Shown here in pieces: positions 45,611 through 53,676 of a DNA stretch of 64,000 nucleotides. Positions within the stretch are counted from its first letter, which is position 1, and each line of letters begins with the position of its first letter. Source of the DNA: Alphaproteobacteria bacterium (GTDB lineage Bacteria > Pseudomonadota > Alphaproteobacteria > JANSWW01); NCBI GenBank assembly GCA_024743275.1, contig JANSWW010000008.1:124001-188000 (forward strand). Reading direction: 5' to 3'. Both the position numbers and the translations under genes were made by a program. The notes beneath the pieces are model-generated. The model was given only the letters and a program-made list of their open reading frames with translations. It ran no database searches and was not told the origin of the DNA.

Positions 45611-46555
45611 TCAGACGTTCCCATACACCCGGTTGGTTATCATGCGATAGCCCTTGATCAGTTCCGTGATCCCGGCGTCGAGGCCGAAGGCGGGGGCGAA
45701 CCCGGTCCGTTCGATCTTTTCGTTCGAAACGATGTAGTCCCGTTTGTCCGGGTCTTCGCCGATCTGCGCTTCCAGATAGGTGAATTTCGGCAGGTGCTGT
45801 TGAATCATGGCGCAGAGTTCGGCCTTCGACAGATTGGCGTCCGAGAGACCGACATTATAGGGCTCGTCCTTCATCGCCTCGAAATTCTCGATGCCGTGCA
45901 GGAAGGCGCGGGCCACATCGCGGATATGGATGTAGTTGCGCTTGAAGTGGGCCTCGAACAGCACGACCGCCCGGTCGTTGACGGCGCGATAGACGAAGTC
46001 GTTCACCAGAAGGTCGATCCGCATCCGGGGCGCCATGCCGAACACGGTCGCCAGCCGGAAGGAGATCGCGTTGCCCCGGTCGAGGGCGATCTTCTCCGCC
46101 TCCACCTTGGTGGTGCCATAGAGGGAAATCGGGTTGAGCGGCGTGTCCTCGGTGCAGAACTTGTCCGCCTGGCCGACGCCATAGCCCGAATTGGTGATCG
46201 GCATCAGGATCCGCTGATCCTTGGACGTCGTCTTGGCGATCAGATCGACGGCATCGCGGTTGATCGAGACGGCGCCGAGCTTGTCCTGGTCGCAGAGCGG
46301 CGCCCCCACCAGGGCGGCCAGCGGAATAACGATATCCGCCTTGGCGAGCAGCGGCGTCATGGTCTGGCCGTCGCGGCAGTCGCCCCGGACCACGTCGAAT
46401 TCCGGGTGGGCGCAGCAGGCGGCGAGCGAATTGCCGTCCCACATGAAGTTATCAAGGACGGTCACCCGGTAGCCAGCGTCCAGAAGGGCGGGGGTCAAGA
46501 CGGAGCCGAGATAGCCGGCCCCGCCGGTGATCAGGATATGGGTCTTTTCGGTCAT
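45611..46555 (-). CDS. NAD-dependent sugar epimerase/dehydratase
   Basis: Short-chain dehydrogenase/reductase-type protein of 314 residues. The nucleotide loop is ITGGAGYLGSVL, the catalytic Tyr-x3-Lys is YGTTK preceded by MPITNSGYG, and RNYIHIRDVARAFLHGI is the typical C-domain segment. It lies between the nucleotidyltransferase and the DegT-type gene, so it likely modifies the same sugar nucleotide (oxidation, epimerisation or reduction). The exact reaction cannot be read from sequence. Confidence 0.85.
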   Translation of the reverse strand: MTEKTHILITGGAGYLGSVLTPALLDAGYRVTVLDNFMWDGNSLAACCAHPEFDVVRGDCRDGQTMTPLLAKADIVIPLAALVGAPLCDQDKLGAVSINRDAVDLIAKTTSKDQRILMPITNSGYGVGQADKFCTEDTPLNPISLYGTTKVEAEKIALDRGNAISFRLATVFGMAPRMRIDLLVNDFVYRAVNDRAVVLFEAHFKRNYIHIRDVARAFLHGIENFEAMKDEPYNVGLSDANLSKAELCAMIQQHLPKFTYLEAQIGEDPDKRDYIVSNEKIERTGFAPAFGLDAGITELIKGYRMITNRVYGNV

Positions 46556-46591
46556 TGAATTCTCTTTGCTCGGGCTCGTCGGCTCAGTCCA

Positions 46592-47767
46592 CTAGCTTAG
46601 GGCCTTGTCCAGGATTCCGTAGGCACGCTCGATCTTGTCGCGGATGTCATAGGGGTGGTTGCCGAGGAAGAAGCCCCGGCTGTGGGCGATATCGGCGTTG
46701 GGACAGCCATCGCCGATGGTCTCGTAGTCGTAGTGCTTGATCACGTCGTGGCGCAGGATGTTGCCGCCGGTGATGATCCGATAGCCGATATCGTTTTCCT
46801 TGAGCGCCGCGAGCGCCTTGTTCCGGTCGAGGTCGGGCATCGCCGGATTGAGGATCAGGGTCAGATTGAAACTGGAGGAGCGGCCATGCTCCTTCTGGAT
46901 GATGAACCGTTCGTCCGGGCCGAACAGGGCCTGGAACCGGTGCATGTTCGCCCGCCGGGTCTCCACGAAGCCGTCGAGCTTCTTGAGCTGCTCCAGGCCG
47001 ACCGCGCCCTGCAGTTCCGTCGGCCGGACATTGTAGCCCGGCAGAATGAAGCGGTAGGCCTCGAAGAAATCGTCCCCGGTCCGCTCGACGATCGGGCTGT
47101 CCGCCGGAAGGTCGCGGGTCCAGCCATGGGCCCGCAGCGCCTTCGAGAGATGGCAAAGCTCCGTCGAGTCCATCAGCAGGATGCCGCCTTCCATGGTGGC
47201 GATGTGATGGGAGAAGAAGAAGGACTGGGTCCCGATATGGCCGAAGCTGCCGCACATCTTGCCGCCGAGGTCGGCGCCGAGGCTCTCGCAGTTGTCTTCC
47301 AGCAGCCATAGATCGTGTCGGTCGCAGAACGCCCGGATCTCGTCCAGCGGGGCCGGATTGCCCAGGATCGAGACCGCGGCGACCATCCGGGTCCGGTCGG
47401 TCAGGGCGGCTTCCATCTGGCGCATGTCGACGTTGAGCGTCTCCAGATCGACGTCGACCACCTTGAGTTTGAGGCCGTATTGCTGCAGCGGATGATACAT
47501 GGTCGCCCAGCTGATCGCCGGGACGATCACCTCGTCGCCGCGCTGGATCGGGCGATCCTTGGCATAGGCCATGGCCGCCGTGGCGATCAAATTGGCCGAC
47601 GACCCGGAATTGACCATCACCGCATGGGAGACGCCGATATAGTCGGCGAAGGCGGCTTCGAAGGCGGCGACCTCCTTGCCCATGGTGTAGAAACCGGTGT
47701 CGATGACCCGTTTGAGGGCGGCAGGTTCTTCCTCGCCCCAGCTGGAGGCGGCCAATTCCCAGTACAT
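46592..47767 (-). CDS. DegT/DnrJ/EryC1-family PLP enzyme with His in place of the Lys
   Basis: Protein of 391 residues. The fold-type I core is plain (NSGSSANLIATAAM, LLEDNCESLGA with the pyridine-binding Asp158), but the lysine that normally forms the PLP aldimine, in the SF-x3-K-x6-EGG motif, is His187 in SFFFSHHIATMEGG. Known relatives with this change (ColD, and the E1 enzyme of ascarylose biosynthesis) are sugar 3-dehydrases, not aminotransferases. So removal of the C3 hydroxyl of an NDP-4-keto sugar is likely. It lies after the E1 genes in the same operon. Confidence 0.88.
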   Translation of the reverse strand: MYWELAASSWGEEEPAALKRVIDTGFYTMGKEVAAFEAAFADYIGVSHAVMVNSGSSANLIATAAMAYAKDRPIQRGDEVIVPAISWATMYHPLQQYGLKLKVVDVDLETLNVDMRQMEAALTDRTRMVAAVSILGNPAPLDEIRAFCDRHDLWLLEDNCESLGADLGGKMCGSFGHIGTQSFFFSHHIATMEGGILLMDSTELCHLSKALRAHGWTRDLPADSPIVERTGDDFFEAYRFILPGYNVRPTELQGAVGLEQLKKLDGFVETRRANMHRFQALFGPDERFIIQKEHGRSSSFNLTLILNPAMPDLDRNKALAALKENDIGYRIITGGNILRHDVIKHYDYETIGDGCPNADIAHSRGFFLGNHPYDIRDKIERAYGILDKALS

Positions 47768-47796
47768 GTCGGCGGTTCTTCCCTCTTCCGGCGGCG

Positions 47797-48843
47797 TTAG
47801 AACGGACCCTTGAAGGCGACTTGATAGGCGAGTTTGGCGCGTTCCGGATCCGGCGAGTAGGTCTTGCCCGGACGCAACATCTCGTGGGCGGCCTGGGCGA
47901 TGGTCGCAGGATTTGGATAAAACAAGGCCTCAAGCGCCGGCGAGGTCGGACAGGTCGTCGGCGCGAAGCCCATCCGCTTCATCTTCGCCCGGGTCCCTCG
48001 CTCGGCGAGATCGGCAAGAATTTCCGCGCTGGCACCGCAGCAGGTCCAGCCATTGTCGACGACGATCAGGTTGCCGGTCTTGTCGGTTTCCCGGGCGATT
48101 CGGTCATAGTCGAGCGGGATCAGGGATACCGGGTCGAGAACCGTCGCCTCGATCCCTTCTTCCTGCAGCAATTCCGCCGCCCGGAGGCACTCGTTGACCA
48201 TGTTGGAAACACCGACCAGGGTGACGTCGCCGCCTTCGCGGATCACCCGCGCCTTGCCGAACGGCACCTCGAAGGGGGCTTCCTCGACGAAAGCCTCGGT
48301 CGGATAGAGCAGGCGGTGCTCGACGAACATCACCGGATTGTTGTCCCGGACGGCGGCGATCATCAGGCCCTTGGCGTCATGGGCGTTGGACGGCGCGACC
48401 ACCTTGAGGCCGGGGATGTGCATGAACAGGGCGTGGAGGCCTTGGCTGTGCTGGGCGCCCTGGCCCCAGCTCTTGCCGATCATGGAGCGTACGACCATCG
48501 GAACGCTTGCCGCGCCGCCATACATGTAGTGGTACTTCGACGCCATGTTGACGAGCTGGTTCATGCCCAGCATCAGGAAGTCCATCCGAATATGGGTGTG
48601 GATCGGCCGCATTCCGGAGACCGCCGCCCCGATGGCGAGTCCCGTCATGGCGTCCTCGCTGAGTGGCGTCGTGAAGACGCGCTCCGCACCGAATTCCTCG
48701 ACCAGTCCCTTGGTCGAGCCCTGGATCGCCTTATGGTCGTCGACGTCGAGCCCAAACAGGAAGACCCGCTCATCCTCCCGCATCGCCTGCCGCATGCCCT
48801 CGTTGAGGGCGTTCACATAGGTCAGCGTTCTGGTGTCTGTCAT
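47797..48843 (-). CDS. thiamine-diphosphate-dependent dehydrogenase, E1 beta-type subunit
   Basis: Protein of 348 residues with the transketolase pyrimidine-binding domain (residues 1-180: RTLTYVNALNEGMRQAMREDERVFLFGLDV in outline, TTPLSEDAMTGLAIGAA, the Glu and Phe/His sites) and C-terminal transketolase domain (NECLRAAELLQEEGIEATVLDPVSLIPLD). It pairs with the alpha subunit upstream, five bases apart. There is no E2 or E3 gene in the operon, so ordinary 2-oxoacid dehydrogenase function is unlikely. Confidence 0.88.
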   Translation of the reverse strand: MTDTRTLTYVNALNEGMRQAMREDERVFLFGLDVDDHKAIQGSTKGLVEEFGAERVFTTPLSEDAMTGLAIGAAVSGMRPIHTHIRMDFLMLGMNQLVNMASKYHYMYGGAASVPMVVRSMIGKSWGQGAQHSQGLHALFMHIPGLKVVAPSNAHDAKGLMIAAVRDNNPVMFVEHRLLYPTEAFVEEAPFEVPFGKARVIREGGDVTLVGVSNMVNECLRAAELLQEEGIEATVLDPVSLIPLDYDRIARETDKTGNLIVVDNGWTCCGASAEILADLAERGTRAKMKRMGFAPTTCPTSPALEALFYPNPATIAQAAHEMLRPGKTYSPDPERAKLAYQVAFKGPF

Positions 48844-48848
48844 GGCGT

Positions 48849-49856
48849 TCACACCCCCCGAACCGGCGTGAAGTCGCGGTCGGCGTAGAGATCGGCGTAA
48901 AGCCTGTCCGGCTCCGGCCAGGGACTGTCCTCCGCAAAGGCGAAGGCCTCCGCGATCTCCGTCTCGATCGCCGCGTCGATGGCGTCCCGGTCGGTGTCCG
49001 TCAGTCTGCCACCGATCAGCTCGACCTGATCGCGCGCCTGCCATTCCTTATAGGCGCTGTCGTCCCGGTAGCCCTGATCGTAGTCATAGCCGGGGCCGAC
49101 ATGTTCGCGCCAGCGATAGGTGACGCACTCCAGGAAATGGGGACCGCCGCCGTCGCGCATCGCGGCGATTGCCTCGATGGTGGCCGCCCGGATGTCGATC
49201 ACGTCCGAGGTCGGGAAACGTTGCGCCGGGATGCCATAGGTCTCGACCCGTTCGCATATCCGGTCGGTGGCCCATCGCTTCTCCGTTCCGGTGTGGATGG
49301 CGAGACCATTGTTCTCCATGACGAACAGGACCGGCAGCCGATGCAGGGCCGCGAAATTCAAGCTTTCGTAAAACGCGCCCTCTTCGGTCGCGCCGTCACC
49401 GAGAAACACGGCCACCACGGCACCGGTCCTAAGTCGCTTCTGGGCGAAGGCCGCGCCGAGGCCGGTCGGGACGGTCGTGCCAACGACCGCGGACGCCCCC
49501 ATGACATTGACCTCCGGCGCGATCAAATGCATCGAGCCGCCCTTGCCGGCCGCGCAGCCCGTAGCCTTGCCGTAGAGTTCGGCGATCATGGCCGGCACGG
49601 ATCCGCCCTTTGCGAGATAGGCGGCGTGACCGCGATAGGTCGGCGAGACATAGTCGCGGGTTTCCAAAGGATCGCACACGCCGACCGCGACCGCTTCCTG
49701 GCCGATCGACAGGTGGACCGGGCTTTTGATCTTGTCGGTGGGATAGACCCGGGCGACTTCCTCCTCGACGCGCCTGATGAGACGGAGCGACCGGTACAGA
49801 CGGCGCAGGTCGTCCGCTGTCGGCTGCGTCGGGTCGTTGGGGCGGGGCGCGGACAT
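48849..49856 (-). CDS. thiamine-diphosphate-dependent dehydrogenase, E1 alpha-type subunit
   Basis: Protein of 335 residues and first gene of the sugar operon. The ThDP/magnesium motif runs from GDGATEEGAFYESLNFAA to the MENN end at the canonical spacing. Relations are to pyruvate/acetoin dehydrogenase E1 alpha. Located with sugar-nucleotide genes rather than with E2/E3, it may transfer a two-carbon unit from a 2-oxoacid to a keto sugar. This role is inferred. Confidence 0.88.
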   Translation of the reverse strand: MSAPRPNDPTQPTADDLRRLYRSLRLIRRVEEEVARVYPTDKIKSPVHLSIGQEAVAVGVCDPLETRDYVSPTYRGHAAYLAKGGSVPAMIAELYGKATGCAAGKGGSMHLIAPEVNVMGASAVVGTTVPTGLGAAFAQKRLRTGAVVAVFLGDGATEEGAFYESLNFAALHRLPVLFVMENNGLAIHTGTEKRWATDRICERVETYGIPAQRFPTSDVIDIRAATIEAIAAMRDGGGPHFLECVTYRWREHVGPGYDYDQGYRDDSAYKEWQARDQVELIGGRLTDTDRDAIDAAIETEIAEAFAFAEDSPWPEPDRLYADLYADRDFTPVRGV

Positions 49857-50162
49857 GTGGCGTCGTTCCTCATTTTGGTTCTTAGCCCAACATCTTGTAC
49901 CTCAACTGGCGACCACACACCACAATAAGGCACATAATTCGCCGCGGATATCACCCGGATGCTTGCCAATTGGTTAAATTTCTGGGAATTTAGAAACACT
50001 AAGGGAATGCAATTCGCGGCCAGCGAGGGGCAAATAAGGGGTAATCCGACAAAAATTGTTTGACACCTACGCGACACTCGGTCATGAACGTAGCACGCCG
50101 CTAGTCTTGGCCAGAATAGTGTCAAGTGCGGTGCCATACATCCTTAGAAGGAGGACTAGAAG
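49857..50162. promoter_or_regulatory. divergent intergenic region between the sugar operon and flagellin 1
   Basis: 306 bases, AT-richer than its surroundings. A degenerate sigma-54-like element (aggcac-N5-tcgc, 49928-49942, with GG-N10-GC spacing and two mismatches) points towards the flagellin. Nearer the gene is ttgaca (about 50070) with no good -10. A strong aaggagg precedes ATG 50163. No promoter for the sugar operon was recognised. Confidence 0.45.
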
Positions 50163-50990
50163 ATGGTTGCTGGCTCTAACAGCATTAATACCAATCCCGG
50201 CGCGCTTGTTGCGCTCCAAAACCTCAACAGCATCAACTCGAATCTCGACATCACGCAGAACCGTGTCGCCACTGGTCTGCGGGTCAACAATGCTGTCGAA
50301 GATGCCTCGAACTTCGCGATCGCCCAGGGTCTGCGCTCGGACCTGAAGGCTTTCGATGCCGTCTCCCAGGGTATCGCCAACGCGCGGGGCGTGACCAGCG
50401 TGGCGCTTTCGGCGACGACCGCGATTTCGGATCTCGCCGGGGATATCCAGGCCAAGATCACCGAAGGATTGAACGCGGGTAACACGTCGGAACAGCAGGC
50501 GATCCTCCAGGCCGACTTCGCCAACCTGGTTTCCCAGGTCAACACCTTCATTTCGAACGCCCAGTTCAACGGTCAGAACCTGTTGTCCGCCGCGTCCGTC
50601 AACATCGCCTCGATCGCCAACATCGACGGCACGACGATCAACGTCCGGAACGGTTCGACCGTTCAGGCCCAGGCGGTCACGCTCGGGGTTCAGTCGATCA
50701 GCTCGACGGTCGCCGCGCTGCAGGCCCTGTCCTTCATCGGCACCTTCCAGCAGTCGGTCAACACCGTCCTCGGGACGCTGGGTGCGGATACCCGGTCGAT
50801 CAACTTCCAGGACGAGTTCATCGACAGCGTCCGGGATGCGACGGAAGTCGGTCTCGGGTCCATCGTCGACGCCGACCTCGCTCGGGAATCGGCCCGGTTG
50901 CAGGCCCTGCAGGTGCAGCAGCAGCTGTCCACCCAGAGCCTCAACATCGCGAACCAGCGGCCGTCGGTTCTGTTGTCGCTGTTCCGGTAA
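50163..50990 (+). CDS. flagellin 1
   Basis: Filament subunit of 275 residues with conserved N- and C-terminal coiled regions and a short central domain (about residues 140-180), as in compact alphaproteobacterial flagellins. NSINTNPGALVALQNLNSINSNL begins the N-domain in outline and ADLARESARLQALQVQQQLSTQSLNIANQRPS ends the C-domain. It is about as long as flagellin 2 and nearly the same in sequence. It is followed by a stem-loop terminator, then flbT and flaF. Confidence 0.95.
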   Translation: MVAGSNSINTNPGALVALQNLNSINSNLDITQNRVATGLRVNNAVEDASNFAIAQGLRSDLKAFDAVSQGIANARGVTSVALSATTAISDLAGDIQAKITEGLNAGNTSEQQAILQADFANLVSQVNTFISNAQFNGQNLLSAASVNIASIANIDGTTINVRNGSTVQAQAVTLGVQSISSTVAALQALSFIGTFQQSVNTVLGTLGADTRSINFQDEFIDSVRDATEVGLGSIVDADLARESARLQALQVQQQLSTQSLNIANQRPSVLLSLFR

Positions 50991-51013
50991 GCCGACGCTT
51001 ATATTTGGCTTCG

Positions 51014-51046
51014 AAAGGGCGGTGCTTCGGCGCCGCCCTTTTCTTA
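51014..51046 (+). terminator. intrinsic terminator after flagellin 1
   Basis: A 12-bp stem (aaagggcggtgc with gcgccgcccttt, one G-T pair) closed by a TTCG tetraloop and followed by T-rich ttctt. It separates the flagellin from flbT, so downstream genes are expected to be read only in part by readthrough or from another promoter. Confidence 0.85.
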
Positions 51047-51137
51047 TGGGCTTTTTTTGTCGCCCGGCTTTGGGTACGGTCGGACCGAGGGCGCGACCCC
51101 GCCGGGCGCGCCGAGACGTCTTACTGACAGGGTGCCG

Positions 51138-51560
51138 ATGGCTCTTAAGATAAATGTCCGCCCGGGAGAGAAGCTGGTCATCAACGGCGCCGTGATCACC
51201 ATGGGCGATCCGGCTTCCTATATCGTGTTGCAGAATCAGGCGACTTTCCTGCGTGAGAAGGACATCATGCAGCCGGAGGAAGCGAACACGCCGGCGCGCA
51301 AGATCTATTTCTCCTTGATGCTGATGTACCTCGATCCGGAGGAGGGCAAACAGTACTATGGAGAGTTCATGGAGCGGATGATGGAGTTGATGCAGGCGAC
51401 GACCCTGCAGGACGTCCGCAACACGCTGATGACCATCTTCAAGCATGTTCAGGATATGGACTATTTCCGGGCGCTGAAGGCCTGTAAGGCGCTTATCAAG
51501 TTCGAGGACGCCCTGTTTAGCGAGTTCAGCGCGGCCGAGGAGAAGCGGGCGTCGAAGTAA
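51138..51560 (+). CDS. flbT: flagellin post-transcriptional regulator FlbT, copy 1
   Basis: Protein of 140 residues. FlbT binds the flagellin mRNA leader and controls its stability and translation in Caulobacter and other Alphaproteobacteria. LKINVRPGEKLVINGAVIT and FSLMLMYLDPEEGKQYYGEFMERMMELMQAT are the family core in outline. ATG 51138 fits the family start; the frame runs further upstream without support. A second, diverged copy follows at 53206. Confidence 0.92.
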   Translation: MALKINVRPGEKLVINGAVITMGDPASYIVLQNQATFLREKDIMQPEEANTPARKIYFSLMLMYLDPEEGKQYYGEFMERMMELMQATTLQDVRNTLMTIFKHVQDMDYFRALKACKALIKFEDALFSEFSAAEEKRASK

Positions 51561-51677
51561 CGGGCGGCCGCCTCGGGGCGGTCGTACGGGCGAAAGGCCA
51601 AATGGGCGAAAGGGCTGTCGGGCAGGGAGCCGCCAGGGGACAGCAAAGCAGCATTCAGCGGGCGAAAGAGCGACATT

Positions 51678-52187
51678 ATGCAATCAGGATACGGCGCTTA
51701 CCAAAAGGCCGCGAAACATACGGAAGCCCCCCGGCAGATCGAATATCGTCTGCTCGGACAGGTTAACGCCGCGCTGCTCGACGGTCAGAAGGCCCAGCCG
51801 GATCGCCGCAAGATGGTCGAGGCCTTGCTGTGGAACAAGCAGGTTTGGGATCACTTCATGATGGATCTGTTGGACACGGACAACAATCTGCCGAAGCCGA
51901 CGCGTGCCTCCCTCACCCAGCTCGGGGTGTGGATGAACAAGGAAGTCACCAAGGAACTTTCCAACACCCATACGGACCCCGCCGCGATCATCGAAATCAA
52001 TCAGATCATTATGAAGGGGCTTGCCGGACAGGCGGAAAACGCCGGACAGCCCGCAGCGGGCAACATGGGGGCCGGAGGGGCGGAAAATGCCGCCGGCTCC
52101 CCCCAACCGGCACCGCAACAGCGCCCGGCCGGACCCTATGGCGCGCAGCCCACCCCCGGACAAAAGCGTTATTCTTCAGATGCTTAG
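51678..52187 (+). CDS. flaF: flagellin regulator/chaperone FlaF, copy 1, with C-terminal extension
   Basis: Protein of 169 residues. The first 115 residues are FlaF (GYGAYQKAAKHTEAPRQIEYRLLGQVNAAL in outline, LLWNKQVWDHFMMDLLD), which promotes flagellin secretion and opposes FlbT. The rest is a Gly/Ala/Pro/Gln-rich tail of about 50 residues without match to copy 2. It is followed directly by a sigma-54 promoter for flagellin 2. Confidence 0.9.
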   Translation: MQSGYGAYQKAAKHTEAPRQIEYRLLGQVNAALLDGQKAQPDRRKMVEALLWNKQVWDHFMMDLLDTDNNLPKPTRASLTQLGVWMNKEVTKELSNTHTDPAAIIEINQIIMKGLAGQAENAGQPAAGNMGAGGAENAAGSPQPAPQQRPAGPYGAQPTPGQKRYSSDA

Positions 52188-52204
52188 GGTGTAGTTGGTA
52201 AAAC

Positions 52205-52220
52205 TGGCACGCCCCTTGCT
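52205..52220 (+). promoter_or_regulatory. sigma-54 promoter of flagellin 2
   Basis: tggcacgccccttgct matches TGGCAC-N5-TTGC exactly with GG-N10-GC spacing. The expected start near 52231 gives a leader of about 39 bases before ATG 52270, short enough for FlbT action on the leader. Confidence 0.85.
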
Positions 52221-52269
52221 TTCAGTGACGGCGACGTAGTGTTCACTGGCAGCATAGGGAGTATGAGCC

Positions 52270-53097
52270 ATGGTTGCCGGCGCAAATTCGATTAATACCA
52301 ACGCCGGAGCGCTGATCGCGCTTCAAAATCTCAACAGCGTTAACGCGTCGCTGGATTCCACACAGGAACGTGTCTCCACGGGCCTCAAGGTGATCGGTGC
52401 CGTCGACGACGCCTCCAACTTCGCCATCGCCCAGGGGATCCGTGGGGACCTCAAGTCCTTCGAGGCCGTCTCCCAGGGGATTGCGAACGCCCGAGGGGTC
52501 AGCAATGTGGCCTTGGCCGCGACGACCTCGATCTCGGACCTCGCCGGGGACATCCAGGCGAAGATCACCGAGGGCCTGAACGCGGGCAACACGTCGGAAC
52601 AGCAGGCGATCCTGCAGGCCGACTTCGCCAACCTGGTCGCCCAGGTCAACACGTTCATCGCCAATGCCGAGTTCAACGGGCGGAACGTTCTGTCCGCCGC
52701 GTCGACCAACGCGAACGTGATCTCGAACATCGACGGGTCGACCCTGGTGCTGCGCAGCGGCTCCGAACTGCAGACCCAGTCGGTCACGCTCGGGGTCCAG
52801 TCGATCAGCTCGACGGTCGCCGCGCTGCAGGCCCTATCCTTCATCAGCACGTTCCAGCAGTCGGTCAACACCGTCCTGGGGACGCTCGGTGCGGATACGC
52901 GGGCGATCAACTTCCAGGACGAGTTCCTGGACGAGGTCACCGACGCCACGGAAGTGGGCCTCGGCTCCATCGTGGATGCGGATCTCGCGCGTGAATCGGC
53001 GAAGCTGCAGGCCCTCCAGGTTCAGCAGCAGCTCTCGACGCAGTCTCTCGGCATCGCAAATGCGCGGCCCCAGATTCTTCTGGGTCTGTTCCAGTAG
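52270..53097 (+). CDS. flagellin 2
   Basis: Filament subunit of 275 residues. It differs from flagellin 1 in scattered positions mainly in the central part, while long stretches, such as the block with VTLGVQSISSTVAALQALSF, are unchanged. Its own sigma-54 promoter sits just upstream. flbT and flaF copies 2 follow, as after flagellin 1. A short inverted repeat (ggcc-aaaaaa-ggcc) follows the gene but is too weak to call a terminator. Confidence 0.95.
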   Translation: MVAGANSINTNAGALIALQNLNSVNASLDSTQERVSTGLKVIGAVDDASNFAIAQGIRGDLKSFEAVSQGIANARGVSNVALAATTSISDLAGDIQAKITEGLNAGNTSEQQAILQADFANLVAQVNTFIANAEFNGRNVLSAASTNANVISNIDGSTLVLRSGSELQTQSVTLGVQSISSTVAALQALSFISTFQQSVNTVLGTLGADTRAINFQDEFLDEVTDATEVGLGSIVDADLARESAKLQALQVQQQLSTQSLGIANARPQILLGLFQ

Positions 53098-53205
53098 GCG
53101 ATTATCGGGTAGACTCTTCAAATATCGGCCAAAAAAGGCCCGCTTCATGTCTCGCCGACAGGCAAGGTTCGAGGACGGGTCGCCACTCTCCGGGGGATAG
53201 ACAGC

Positions 53206-53625
53206 ATGACCGACGACGTTCTTCGTCTCGAAATTGAACCGGGAAAAAAGTTCATCATCAACCAAGCCTATGTCACCGTCAGCGAAGACGGGAAGGCCAT
53301 TGAGGTGGACCGGGATGCCGCCGTCCTGACCGAGGACCACATCCTGACCGAGCAGCAGGCGAGCACGCCGGCCGCACGGATCTACTTCTACCTTCAGATG
53401 ATGTATCTGGACCCGGACAATGTCGACAAACTTTATGTTCCCTTCATGGATCGGATGATCGATCTTCTCCAGGCCACTACGCTCCAGCCGGTGAAGACGT
53501 CGTTGATGCTGGTCTTCCGTTGTGTTCAGGCGCGTGAGTTCTTTGCCGCCATGGATGCGTGCCGCGAGCTTGTAATCTTTGAAAAAGAGCTGATGCGGGA
53601 ATACGATAAAGCCGAAGAAGCCTGA
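53206..53625 (+). CDS. flbT: flagellin post-transcriptional regulator FlbT, copy 2
   Basis: Protein of 139 residues. LRLEIEPGKKFIINQAYVTVSEDGK and ARIYFYLQMMYLDPDNVDKLYVPFMDRMIDLLQAT, in outline, match copy 1 but many surface positions differ, so it is an old paralog, not a recent duplicate. It lies between flagellin 2 and flaF copy 2. Confidence 0.92.
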   Translation: MTDDVLRLEIEPGKKFIINQAYVTVSEDGKAIEVDRDAAVLTEDHILTEQQASTPAARIYFYLQMMYLDPDNVDKLYVPFMDRMIDLLQATTLQPVKTSLMLVFRCVQAREFFAAMDACRELVIFEKELMREYDKAEEA

Positions 53626-53636
53626 CCCTGCGCCGG

Positions 53637-53656
53637 GGGGGCTTTTCGAAGCCCCC
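53637..53656. other. 8-bp hairpin with TTCG loop between flbT2 and flaF2
   Basis: gggggctt and aagccccc flank a ttcg tetraloop. There is no T tract after it. It could tune relative levels of FlbT and FlaF by RNA processing or structure; function unproven. Confidence 0.5.
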
Positions 53657-53676
53657 GCCAGGGAGAGGAATCCTCG

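Noticed and set aside
53098..53205. Terminator after flagellin 2
   Set aside because: Only a four-base stem (ggcc-aaaaaa-ggcc) is present, too weak to call.
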